A stretch of 64,000 nt of DNA from JAJRVM01 sp041752115 (GTDB taxonomy: Bacteria > Planctomycetota > Planctomycetia > Pirellulales > Pirellulaceae): NCBI GenBank assembly GCA_041752115.1, contig JBGSHS010000134.1:1-64000 (forward strand), written 5' to 3'. The translations under genes and the position numbers were made by a program. Position 1 is the first letter of the stretch. Each line of letters begins with the position of its first letter. The notes under the pieces are model-generated. The model was not told where the DNA came from. It made no database searches and saw only the letters and a list, made by a program, of their open reading frames with translations. Positions 35,835 through 44,565 of the stretch are shown here, piece by piece.

Positions 35835-37063
35835 GGCAACTCGTCGGCCTGCCCGGCTTTGGCCAGCAGACTCTCCTTCTCCGTATCGATCTTCTCCAGC
35901 TGCTTCTTCCGCAAACGCAGCTCGCGTTGGGCGAGCTCCGCAAAGCGATCCTTCCAACCCAATTGCTCCGCCAGCAACAGGGCGGCGGCCAGCGGCACGT
36001 CCTCCAGATCGCGATCCACCGTCACGAAATCAAGCAGAACGTAACAGTAATAGTCGCGCATCGGTTGATCTTCAGTCTGCATGTCCTCGCCCAGCGCCCT
36101 GTCTTCATGCCGCTCAGCCGGAGGCACATAATCGTCGAAAAACAGGCGGGCATGAGCCAGCACGACGTCAGTCCGCATCCAGCGCGGCGCCAACAGCAGG
36201 TCGATCATTCGTCGCGTCAGACCGGCGATCTTCTTCTGAGCCAGAAGATCGAGTTCCTGGAGTACCGGAGTCCCCTCAATCATCTGCGCGATCTTGGCAT
36301 CCACGTCGACGTCCCCGTCGCTCGACAGCTTGACGGCACGCGCGCGGATAAACGATTCTGGATGCGTCAGTTCGCCCGCCTTGACCGCCGTCTTGCTGAA
36401 TATCTCGTCCGCCTGACGAATGTAACTCTCCGCGCTGACCGCCTCCAGTCCCGTGGAGACCTTGACCAGCATCGAAACCACGACCAGAGGATCGGCCACA
36501 ACAAACAACGAACCCCGATCGCAGAAGATCTCGTTGTAGAGTCCGAACAGCCGCGCGCTGGCGAAATGCGGCGAGTCGGCCAATGCATCGTGCGTCAGCG
36601 CCGCGAGCAGCTGATCCACAACCAAATATTCTCCGTCCCATTGCTGCCACAACATCAGGTGACTCAACTCGTGCGCCAGCAGCGCCCGCACCTCGGCCTC
36701 GGTGAGCTTGGACGTGACCGGCCCGTGCAGCACGATGTGAGCTGCGTTGGGCACGAAGGCGAGCGACGCGTTGAGACCCAGCGGATTCTGCGCCTGATAG
36801 ATCGTGACCGGCACGTCGAGCGACAGCTGACTCGCCACCGACTCCGCCGCCGAGTAAAGATCCGGACGTGTCTCGCGATCGATCCGATACGTCGACTTCA
36901 ACAGCTCGAAACGCACCGCCTCCGCCCGCTCCTGCCGGACTTTGTGCGACGCATACCACTGCCAGATCTCCGGCTCCGCCGTCTTCAGGTAATCCCGCAG
37001 CGCTTCGTGGTACGGCAGCGGCTTCAAAGGCACCCTGTCAGAAGTCTCGTGATTGGCACACAT
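35831..37063 (-). CDS. M48-family zinc metallopeptidase, soluble
   Basis: The 410-residue protein has the gluzincin motif HELSH (His131, Glu132, His135) and a third-ligand helix YNEIFCDRG (Glu178, Asp182), which marks the M48 family (HtpX/Ste24/Oma1). No transmembrane helix or signal peptide is present, unlike HtpX, so it should be cytosolic. The C-terminal 150 residues are charged and helical and may be a substrate or partner domain. ATG 37063 (MCANHETSD) is chosen; the open frame upstream to 37282 looks non-coding. Its TGA overlaps the ATG of the helicase-nuclease gene (ATGA), so the two are translationally coupled and probably work together. Confidence 0.88.
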   Translation of the reverse strand: MCANHETSDRVPLKPLPYHEALRDYLKTAEPEIWQWYASHKVRQERAEAVRFELLKSTYRIDRETRPDLYSAAESVASQLSLDVPVTIYQAQNPLGLNASLAFVPNAAHIVLHGPVTSKLTEAEVRALLAHELSHLMLWQQWDGEYLVVDQLLAALTHDALADSPHFASARLFGLYNEIFCDRGSLFVVADPLVVVSMLVKVSTGLEAVSAESYIRQADEIFSKTAVKAGELTHPESFIRARAVKLSSDGDVDVDAKIAQMIEGTPVLQELDLLAQKKIAGLTRRMIDLLLAPRWMRTDVVLAHARLFFDDYVPPAERHEDRALGEDMQTEDQPMRDYYCYVLLDFVTVDRDLEDVPLAAALLLAEQLGWKDRFAELAQRELRLRKKQLEKIDTEKESLLAKAGQADELP

Positions 37064-37366
37064 CAGATCACTACACCGGACTTGAACGGGGAACGGGCTG
37101 CGAAGAAATTGCCTGCCAATGCACCGACCGCAATGGTGCCGTGTGCAGTCCGGAAGAGGCCCGCCGGCCGCACCATGCGACGTCCGTTCGCGTCGCCGCA
37201 GCATGCCAGGCGATCCCGCCGATTCTAGCCCGTCGCTGGAGGGAGCGGAACCATCCCCCGAGCATTTGCCGCGGACCAGCACGCTTCGGCTCCCCTCCTG
37301 ACCAGACTTGTCCCGTTCGCAGTTCCGCTGCTCGTCCTGTTCGTCAAGACCGAAGCCGGCCCAGGC
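37064..37366. other. gap between the DUF4159 gene and the M48-helicase pair
   Basis: This 303-base GC-rich gap lies downstream of the DUF4159 stop and upstream of the M48 start, all on minus. It should hold the module's own promoter. No T-tailed hairpin and no small gene were recognised. Confidence 0.4.
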
Positions 37367-39706
37367 CTACGGATGCATGGCAAACAGGATGATGTTGGTG
37401 CCAATTCGTGCGGCATCGGCCCGGACGTACCCTTTGCATTCCAGCGTTGTCGCGCTTTCCAGCGCACAACTGATGTCGTACGGCGAAAAAATCACCGCGT
37501 AGCGGCCGTTCATCTCAAGTCCTTCGAGCAGCGGAGTGATTTCGCCGCGGCGCGCGTCCAGCCGATCTCCGTCCTGTCGCAGCTGGGGATCGTTCAGCGT
37601 GACCCGGGAGAGATTGAAACCACCGTATTCACTGGAGAAGAGCGGGTGATTGGGAGGGATTCGCGTCAGCTTCTGGTCCGGAAACACCTGCTCCAGCTCC
37701 CGTCGGAACGACTCGGCAAATTGCGAACTGGCACAGATCGCATCGGCAAACAGAAAGCCTCCATTCTCGAGGTAATCTGCCAACGCCTTTCGTTCGGGAG
37801 CGGTCCACCTGAAATTGCCACGCCCATGCATGAAGACGATGGGATATTCGTACAGAGTATCCGACGTGACAGGCAACAGGGCCCTTTCTCCGAGTGCTCG
37901 CAGCTCCACCTCCTGCCGCGCGAAACGCAACAGGTTGGCCAGCGCGTTGGGCGCATCGTCACTGCCACCGCCGTGCTGGAGTTTGGGGATGATCAACACA
38001 CCCCGCGACTCCGGAGCCACTCCTGTTTCGTCCACCGCGATATTGGGACGATCGAGTTTCTGCTTGAGTACACGATTGGTGGCATAAGCCACAACGTTCT
38101 TTCCGATCTGCACACACGCTTCGATATCCCGACGAGCGCTTTCCGGCAACGCCGTGTCGTCTCTCTGTTGACTGAGTTCCCACAGGCACGAGAGGTTCTC
38201 GGGACAATAGACGACACTTGTGCGGCAACACGCATCGACCCCATAGAGCGGGCGCAGGTACTCCGCATCCACCTTCCCCTCGGAAAACCACACGGCATGA
38301 TCGGGAGGCAGAAGCCTCAACGGCGAATCGGGAAACAATTGCTTCACCAGATCCCGAAAGGTACGGTCGAAGGCCTCCCCGTCGCACCCCCTGCCATCAC
38401 ATGCTTCGGCAAAGATGAATCCCCCCTGTTCCACATAATTGCGCAGGTTCTCACGCTGCTGGCGGTTCAGTTCCAGCGACTGCTGCCCGCTCAGGAAGAG
38501 CACCGGAGCCTCCAGCAAGTCCTCGACCGTTGCCGCCTTCAGGTCAATGGTCTGCCACGACAGTTCCCGCTTCCAGCTCTTCTCCAGGGCTCGAGTCAAG
38601 TTGGGAACACCGCCGGCGTGCAGATCCCAGTCAGGTCCCTCGCCATGCCTCGCCTTGGCCATCACGACAGGGCGTCTCCCTTTGGCCAGGAAGAGCAGCG
38701 AAAACGAGGTGGCGACCAGCGGGTTCGTTTCCGACAGCCCGACACCACGCCAGTATCCGCGAAAGCTGTCTTGCTCGCGCACCAGCAGCTCAGCCCCTTC
38801 CCGGTACCAGTCGTGGCGTCCAATAAAGCGATGGCCGGTGAGACGACCGACCCGTTCGACGCCATAGAGATAATACAGCAGCCAGACGGAGTTCCCTGGA
38901 TTCTTGCTGACCGAGAACCTGTTGCCCAGCCACAGAAGGCCCCGATCAACCGCACTATCATCCTCCACCTCACCACAACAAACCACTTGGTTGCCCACGA
39001 TCCGGGCTCGCCCCGAGCTCAGCCGGCCCGATGTAATCACGACCGAACAGATGCCTGCACATGTCATACTCCCCGTCGGATCCTCGCCCGGCGTATAGCC
39101 CCACGCCCCATCCGGCCTCTGTGTGTTGACCCAGTAGTCGTGAGCCAATCGCCAGGTGACGGGCGAGACTTCGACACCCACGCGTTCCGCTTCGTTCAGG
39201 GCCAGCAGCGCGAACTGCGTGTTGGAGTTGTCTCCCATCCCTTGCCGCTCGGAATAGGCCCAGGTTCCTTTCCGCTGCGCATTGCCGAGATTCACGCTGG
39301 TGATCTGCTTGCTTTCAAGCCACTTCACGTTCTGGCGTATGATCAACAGATCCTTCTCGGGCTCAGCCTGGCAGAACACCATGGTCCGCAGTGCAACCGA
39401 ATAGGTCATCTCCGGCCTCGCGAAGCTGCGCAGGTAATCGAGAGCCCGAGCCACGGCCGGATCATCGGGGCCCACCCCGGCGTTGAGCAAGGCGAGCGTG
39501 CAGAGCGCCGTCAGGCCACCCGGCTGTCCGGGATGTTCGGGCCAATTGCCGCGAATTTTGTCCTGCTGGGTCTTTAAAAACTCCACCCCTCGTTCAATCG
39601 CCTGCTGCACCTCACGATCAGTGATGTCGGCAAAAACCGGCGCAGCCAGAGGCGTTACCAGCAGCATCGTCACCACCCGAACCAGCATCCTGGGCATCAT
39701 TGACAT
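37367..39706 (-). CDS. exported terpenoid-cyclase-fold protein with two DUF4159 domains
   Basis: The 779-residue product starts with a signal peptide (about 1-26, ...APVFA). An alpha/alpha-barrel of the squalene-cyclase/prenyltransferase type follows (about 30-340; repeats such as NSNTQFALLALNEA, and RPDGAWGY at 197-204). Two copies of DUF4159 follow (about 380-550 and 565-779). Both carry the same core: LRNYVEQGGFIFAEAC at 421-436 and LADYLENGGFLFADAI at 642-657. No cyclase DXDD motif was seen, so the barrel is probably not a terpene cyclase. It is divergent from moxR (223 bases between starts), an arrangement common in planctomycetes. The function is unknown; a link to the MoxR/VWA system is inferred from context. 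Confidence 0.85.
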   Translation of the reverse strand: MSMMPRMLVRVVTMLLVTPLAAPVFADITDREVQQAIERGVEFLKTQQDKIRGNWPEHPGQPGGLTALCTLALLNAGVGPDDPAVARALDYLRSFARPEMTYSVALRTMVFCQAEPEKDLLIIRQNVKWLESKQITSVNLGNAQRKGTWAYSERQGMGDNSNTQFALLALNEAERVGVEVSPVTWRLAHDYWVNTQRPDGAWGYTPGEDPTGSMTCAGICSVVITSGRLSSGRARIVGNQVVCCGEVEDDSAVDRGLLWLGNRFSVSKNPGNSVWLLYYLYGVERVGRLTGHRFIGRHDWYREGAELLVREQDSFRGYWRGVGLSETNPLVATSFSLLFLAKGRRPVVMAKARHGEGPDWDLHAGGVPNLTRALEKSWKRELSWQTIDLKAATVEDLLEAPVLFLSGQQSLELNRQQRENLRNYVEQGGFIFAEACDGRGCDGEAFDRTFRDLVKQLFPDSPLRLLPPDHAVWFSEGKVDAEYLRPLYGVDACCRTSVVYCPENLSCLWELSQQRDDTALPESARRDIEACVQIGKNVVAYATNRVLKQKLDRPNIAVDETGVAPESRGVLIIPKLQHGGGSDDAPNALANLLRFARQEVELRALGERALLPVTSDTLYEYPIVFMHGRGNFRWTAPERKALADYLENGGFLFADAICASSQFAESFRRELEQVFPDQKLTRIPPNHPLFSSEYGGFNLSRVTLNDPQLRQDGDRLDARRGEITPLLEGLEMNGRYAVIFSPYDISCALESATTLECKGYVRADAARIGTNIILFAMHP

Positions 39707-39929
39707 CTTTCCTTGCGAGATTCCAGCCCAATTACCATAAATATCTTAGGATTCTAGAGTTAAGGCGGCAACAGAAATGGCCATCCATTGCTGGAGCTCC
39801 TGCTGAGGGATAGAATCATAACCCGCAAGTAGCCGTGCCGAGCAGTGCGAATTGAATCCCGTCAGAGTGGCTTTCCCCCCGCCTTCGGGCCCTAATGAAG
39901 GAAGCCCCAACACAGGAAATAGGATCGCC

Positions 39930-40970
39930 GTGTCGACAAAGCAGAGAAACCTGGGTGAAATACTCCAGGAGTTCAGCCAGCACCGCAAGGTCATGCAGCA
40001 GGAGCTGCAGAAGATCATCGTGGGCCAGAACGAGGTGATTGAACAGCTGTTCGCCGCGATCTTCACGCGCGGCCACTGCCTGTTGGAGGGGGTGCCGGGC
40101 CTGGCCAAGACGTTGATGGTCAGTACGCTGGCCGAAATCCTCGATGTCGGGTTCAAGCGGATCCAGTTCACTCCCGACCTGATGCCCTCCGACATCACCG
40201 GCACTAATGTGCTGGAGGAAGACGAGCGTGGCAAGCGGCAGTTTCGGTTCATGGAAGGCCCGGTGTTCACGAACATTCTCTTGGCCGACGAAATCAATCG
40301 TACCCCCCCCAAGACGCAAGCGGCGCTGCTGCAGGCGATGCAGGAGCGGCAGGTGTCGGTCGGACGCGAGACGTACGAGTTGCCCGACCCCTTCTTCACC
40401 ATCGCCACGCAGAACCCGATCGAACAGGAAGGGACCTATCCGCTGCCTGAAGCTCAGCTCGACCGCTTCATGTTCAACATCAAGGTAGGCTACCCGTCGG
40501 CAGAAGAAGAAGAACGCATTTTGTCGGTGGGGAGTCGTAACGAGAAGGTGGAGGTGCGAAAAGTGCTCTCGGGCCGCGCCATCGTCAACCTGCAGAAGCT
40601 GGTCACTTCGGTGGCGGTCAGCGAATACGTCGTGAAATACGTATCACGTCTTGTGCGAGCCACCCGCCCGCGTGACGAAACGGCTCCCGAATTCGTGCGG
40701 GAACTGGTCGACTGGGGTGCGGGGCCTCGTGCCGGTCTGTTTCTGATCAACGGTGGCAAGGCCCTGGCCGCGATGGACGGTCGCTTTTCGGTCGCCATTG
40801 ACGACGTGCGGCGCATTGCCGTTCCCGTGTTGAGGCATCGCGTGAGCACGAACTTCCAGGCTCAAGCCGAAGGCATGACCACTGAAGACATCATCCAGCG
40901 ACTGCTCCAGGAGATCCCTGAACCGGATGTACCCAAGTTTGCGGAACCGCCCCGCACCCGCCCCGCCTGA
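39930..40970 (+). CDS. MoxR-family AAA+ ATPase
   Basis: The 346-residue AAA+ ATPase has Walker A GVPGLAKT (54-61), Walker B ILLADEINR (Asp120-Glu121), the MoxR hallmark IATQNPIEQEGTYPLPEAQLDRF, and a C-terminal lid domain. Such ATPases act as chaperones that mature or activate partners with VWA domains; three VWA-type genes follow. GTG 39930 is chosen because AGGAAATAGGA lies 6 bases upstream. A TTG at 39852 would add 26 residues of weak character. It is the first gene of a plus-strand row. Confidence 0.93.
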   Translation: MSTKQRNLGEILQEFSQHRKVMQQELQKIIVGQNEVIEQLFAAIFTRGHCLLEGVPGLAKTLMVSTLAEILDVGFKRIQFTPDLMPSDITGTNVLEEDERGKRQFRFMEGPVFTNILLADEINRTPPKTQAALLQAMQERQVSVGRETYELPDPFFTIATQNPIEQEGTYPLPEAQLDRFMFNIKVGYPSAEEEERILSVGSRNEKVEVRKVLSGRAIVNLQKLVTSVAVSEYVVKYVSRLVRATRPRDETAPEFVRELVDWGAGPRAGLFLINGGKALAAMDGRFSVAIDDVRRIAVPVLRHRVSTNFQAQAEGMTTEDIIQRLLQEIPEPDVPKFAEPPRTRPA

Positions 40971-41051
40971 GCCGCGTCACGCAAGACCGGCAATCACGAT
41001 GGTGCGGCGCACCGCTTCCCATGACGAAGGAACCTGGCAACTCAATCCGCA

Positions 41052-41948
<897 letters not shown>

Positions 41949-41981
41949 ATGACCGTGCGTGATGGGACAACCTCTGCAGAA

Positions 41982-42122
41982 AATGACGAATTTCGAACTA
42001 CCCAATGACGAATTTCGCATGCCGAACCAAACTGCTGTAAGAGCTCACGTCGGCCCGCTGCTGGTTCGACTGTTTGTTCCTCAGTCTTCTTTCGTCATTG
42101 GGTATTTCGTCATTCGTCATTG
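41982..42122. repeat. inverted-repeat element inside the moxR operon
   Basis: Left arm 41982-42013 contains AATGACGAAT ... ACCCAATGACGAAT. Right arm 42091-42122 contains the reverse complement of the same words (TTCGTCATTGGGTATTTCGT and CATTCGTCATTG). The arms are about 80 percent alike and enclose 77 bases. The word AATGACGAA occurs twice in each arm. It looks like a REP or small MITE-type element. Confidence 0.8.
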
Positions 42123-42192
42123 CCAACGACGCGACGGAGACTCGCGTTCGTTGCGTTAGGTAGTTGGTCTCCGAGGTCGTTGTGGACTGGCC

Positions 42193-44565
42193 ATGGCTTT
42201 CGTCAATCTGTCGTTGATGCTGGGAACGCTGCTGATCGGCCTGCCGATCGTGCTGCACCTGGTCATGCGCGAGAAGCCCAAACGCCTGGTGTTCCCCGCG
42301 ATCCGCTTCATCCAGCAGCATCAGAAGACGAACCGCCGCACGCTGCGGCTGCGTCATTGGCTGCTGCTGCTGTTGCGCTGCCTGGCCATTGCACTGGCCG
42401 CCTGGGCACTGGCTCGGCCGAGCGTTGGCTCCAGCCTGTTCGGCAACTGGCTCATCATCGCCGCCCTCGGCTTGCTGCTCCTGCTGGTGGGAGTCCTGTT
42501 TCTGGTCGGGCTTTTCACCGGCCAGAGCCGACCAATCCTTTTCGGGCTGGCAGCTCTCGGCGCCGCGGTCCTGGCGGGGTTCCTGACCATGCTGATTGGC
42601 ACGCTCGGCCAGAGCGACGCGGCGATGATCGGTGATCGTGAGGCACCCGTGGCCGCCGTCATGATCGTCGATTCGTCACCGCGCATGCAGTACCGACAAG
42701 AGAATCTGACCCGACTGGAACAGGCTCAGGAAACCGCCGACTGGATGGTGCGTCAACTGCCTGCCGACAGCCGCGTGGCGATCATAGATTCGCGTGCCAT
42801 CACGCCCGTGTTTGCCGTCGATCTGGCCGCAGCGCGCAAGACCATCGAGCGAGCGGCGATCGCCGGATCGCCGCGTCCGATGCAGCAGCTGCTCGATACC
42901 GCCCTGCAACTGCTCACGCAGAGCGACTTGAAACGCAAAGAGATCTATGTCTACACCGACCTCGCGGCAGCTGCCTGGCAGATGGACGACCCAGCTCAGC
43001 TGCAGCGCAAACTGGAGCAGGCCAACGATGTGGCCCTGTACGTCATCGATGTGGGGGTCGAACAACCGCAGAACTTCGCCTTGGGAGACTTGCAGCTTCT
43101 CGGGGGCGATACGCTGCCGGAGAACGGCAAACTGACGGTCAGTACGACCGTGTCGTGTATCGGCAACGGAGGCAAGCGGGTGGTGGAGCTGTATGTCGAG
43201 GACGTGGATCCATCGCTCCCGCTGATCCGCGACGGCGAAGTCGTGGTGCCACCCTCGCGCCTGGCGGGCCGACAGGAAGTGGAACTGCCCGAAAACGGTT
43301 CGCAGGAACTGCAGTTCGTCGTGCCCGGCCTGGCATTGGGAACCCGTCATGCCGCCCTGCGGATTGCCAGTCCTGACGCGCTGGAAGTCGATAACGCGCG
43401 CTACCTGACGGTCGCGGTGCGGCCGCCCTGGCTGATCCTCGTCGCCGCCCCCAGTGACGTCAACACGTCCGCTCTGGTCGAAGCGATCGCGCCCTACCAG
43501 CTGCGTGCCGCCAATCGAGCCGCCTTCGCCTGCCTGGTGATTCCGATCGACGAGCTGACGAACCATAGCCTGGGCGATTTCGCTGCGGTCGTTCTCCTGG
43601 ATCCGACGCCACTGGCCGACACGGCTTGGGAGCAACTGCGGTCGTATGTGGAAGAAGGCGGTCAGCTGGCGGTCCTGCTCGGACCCAATGCCGGTGACGG
43701 CAGCTCCTTTAACGAAGGAGCCGCCACGGCCATCATGCCGGCCAAGCTGGGGAGAAAATACCGCGTCTCAGGACGCGACGTCTACCTGGCTCCACACAAC
43801 TACGATCATCCTATTCTGCGCCCCTTCCGACCCTTTGCCTCGAGTGTGCCGTGGGACCAGTTTCCAATCTTCCAGTACTGGAACCTGCGGGACCTGGCCC
43901 CAGAGACCAACGTCGTTCTCCGCTACGGCAACAACAAACCCGCCCTGCTCGAACGCGCCGTGCAGCAAGGGACCGTGCTGGTCATGACCACGCCGGTAAG
44001 CGAATTGGAACGTCCCCAGGGCCGGCAGGCGTGGAATGAACTGGCAGGACCCGACGACTGGCCTCGCTTCATCCTGATGAATCAAATCATGCTCTATCTC
44101 ACACAGCATGACGCTGGAAAATACAATTTCGACGCGGGCCAGACCGTGGTGCTCTCCAATCGATCCGATGAAGCGCCGAATCGCTATCTGTTGTTCACCC
44201 CCCAGGGTGAAACACAGCCCGTTCTGGCCCGCAATGAGCAATTGACGATTTCCACCACCGACCTTCCCGGCACCTACCGACTCAAAGGCGAACGTGACGG
44301 TCCGGTCGTCCGCGGGTTCTCGGTGAACCTGCCGGCGCGCGCCAGCTCCCTGGAGCGGATGGACAAGGAATCGCTCGATCAAATCCTCGGCCCTGATCGA
44401 TACCAGTTGGCGCGTGAGCGGGAACAGATTGAGCGGGAGCAGGGTCGACAGCGGGCGGGGCGAGAGTTCTTCCCGTTCCTGATGTCGATCCTGGCCGTGA
44501 CGTTGATCCTGGAACAGCTGTTGTCCAACCGATTCTATCGTGACACGGCGACGAGTACTTCATGA
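42193..44565 (+). CDS. BatA/VWA-like membrane protein
   Basis: The 790-residue product begins with the BatA N-terminal domain (membrane helix at about 5-24, then REKPKRLVFPAIRFIQQ, then a second helix at 56-74). Two additional hydrophobic segments (about 86-108 and 115-137) precede a VWA-type domain. Its MIDAS reads DSSPR (Asp160, Ser161, Ser162), a variant of DxSxS. Beta-rich domains and a glutamine-amidotransferase-like part (AVVLLDP...LRSYVEEGGQLAVLLG) follow. A C-terminal helix ends the protein (about 764-782). It lies 244 bases after the DUF58 gene, across the inverted-repeat element, and overlaps the next gene by 4 bases. It probably acts at the membrane with MoxR. Confidence 0.88.
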   Translation: MAFVNLSLMLGTLLIGLPIVLHLVMREKPKRLVFPAIRFIQQHQKTNRRTLRLRHWLLLLLRCLAIALAAWALARPSVGSSLFGNWLIIAALGLLLLLVGVLFLVGLFTGQSRPILFGLAALGAAVLAGFLTMLIGTLGQSDAAMIGDREAPVAAVMIVDSSPRMQYRQENLTRLEQAQETADWMVRQLPADSRVAIIDSRAITPVFAVDLAAARKTIERAAIAGSPRPMQQLLDTALQLLTQSDLKRKEIYVYTDLAAAAWQMDDPAQLQRKLEQANDVALYVIDVGVEQPQNFALGDLQLLGGDTLPENGKLTVSTTVSCIGNGGKRVVELYVEDVDPSLPLIRDGEVVVPPSRLAGRQEVELPENGSQELQFVVPGLALGTRHAALRIASPDALEVDNARYLTVAVRPPWLILVAAPSDVNTSALVEAIAPYQLRAANRAAFACLVIPIDELTNHSLGDFAAVVLLDPTPLADTAWEQLRSYVEEGGQLAVLLGPNAGDGSSFNEGAATAIMPAKLGRKYRVSGRDVYLAPHNYDHPILRPFRPFASSVPWDQFPIFQYWNLRDLAPETNVVLRYGNNKPALLERAVQQGTVLVMTTPVSELERPQGRQAWNELAGPDDWPRFILMNQIMLYLTQHDAGKYNFDAGQTVVLSNRSDEAPNRYLLFTPQGETQPVLARNEQLTISTTDLPGTYRLKGERDGPVVRGFSVNLPARASSLERMDKESLDQILGPDRYQLAREREQIEREQGRQRAGREFFPFLMSILAVTLILEQLLSNRFYRDTATSTS

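Noticed and set aside
35582..37228. 548-codon open frame on + opposite the M48 and helicase genes
   Set aside because: The minus strand carries HELSH and kinase/helicase motifs across the same bases; the plus frame shows no family features.
37373..39577. 734-codon open frame on + opposite the DUF4159 gene
   Set aside because: It is an antisense shadow in GC-rich DNA: no domain, no signal, and the minus strand has a signal peptide and two recognisable domains.
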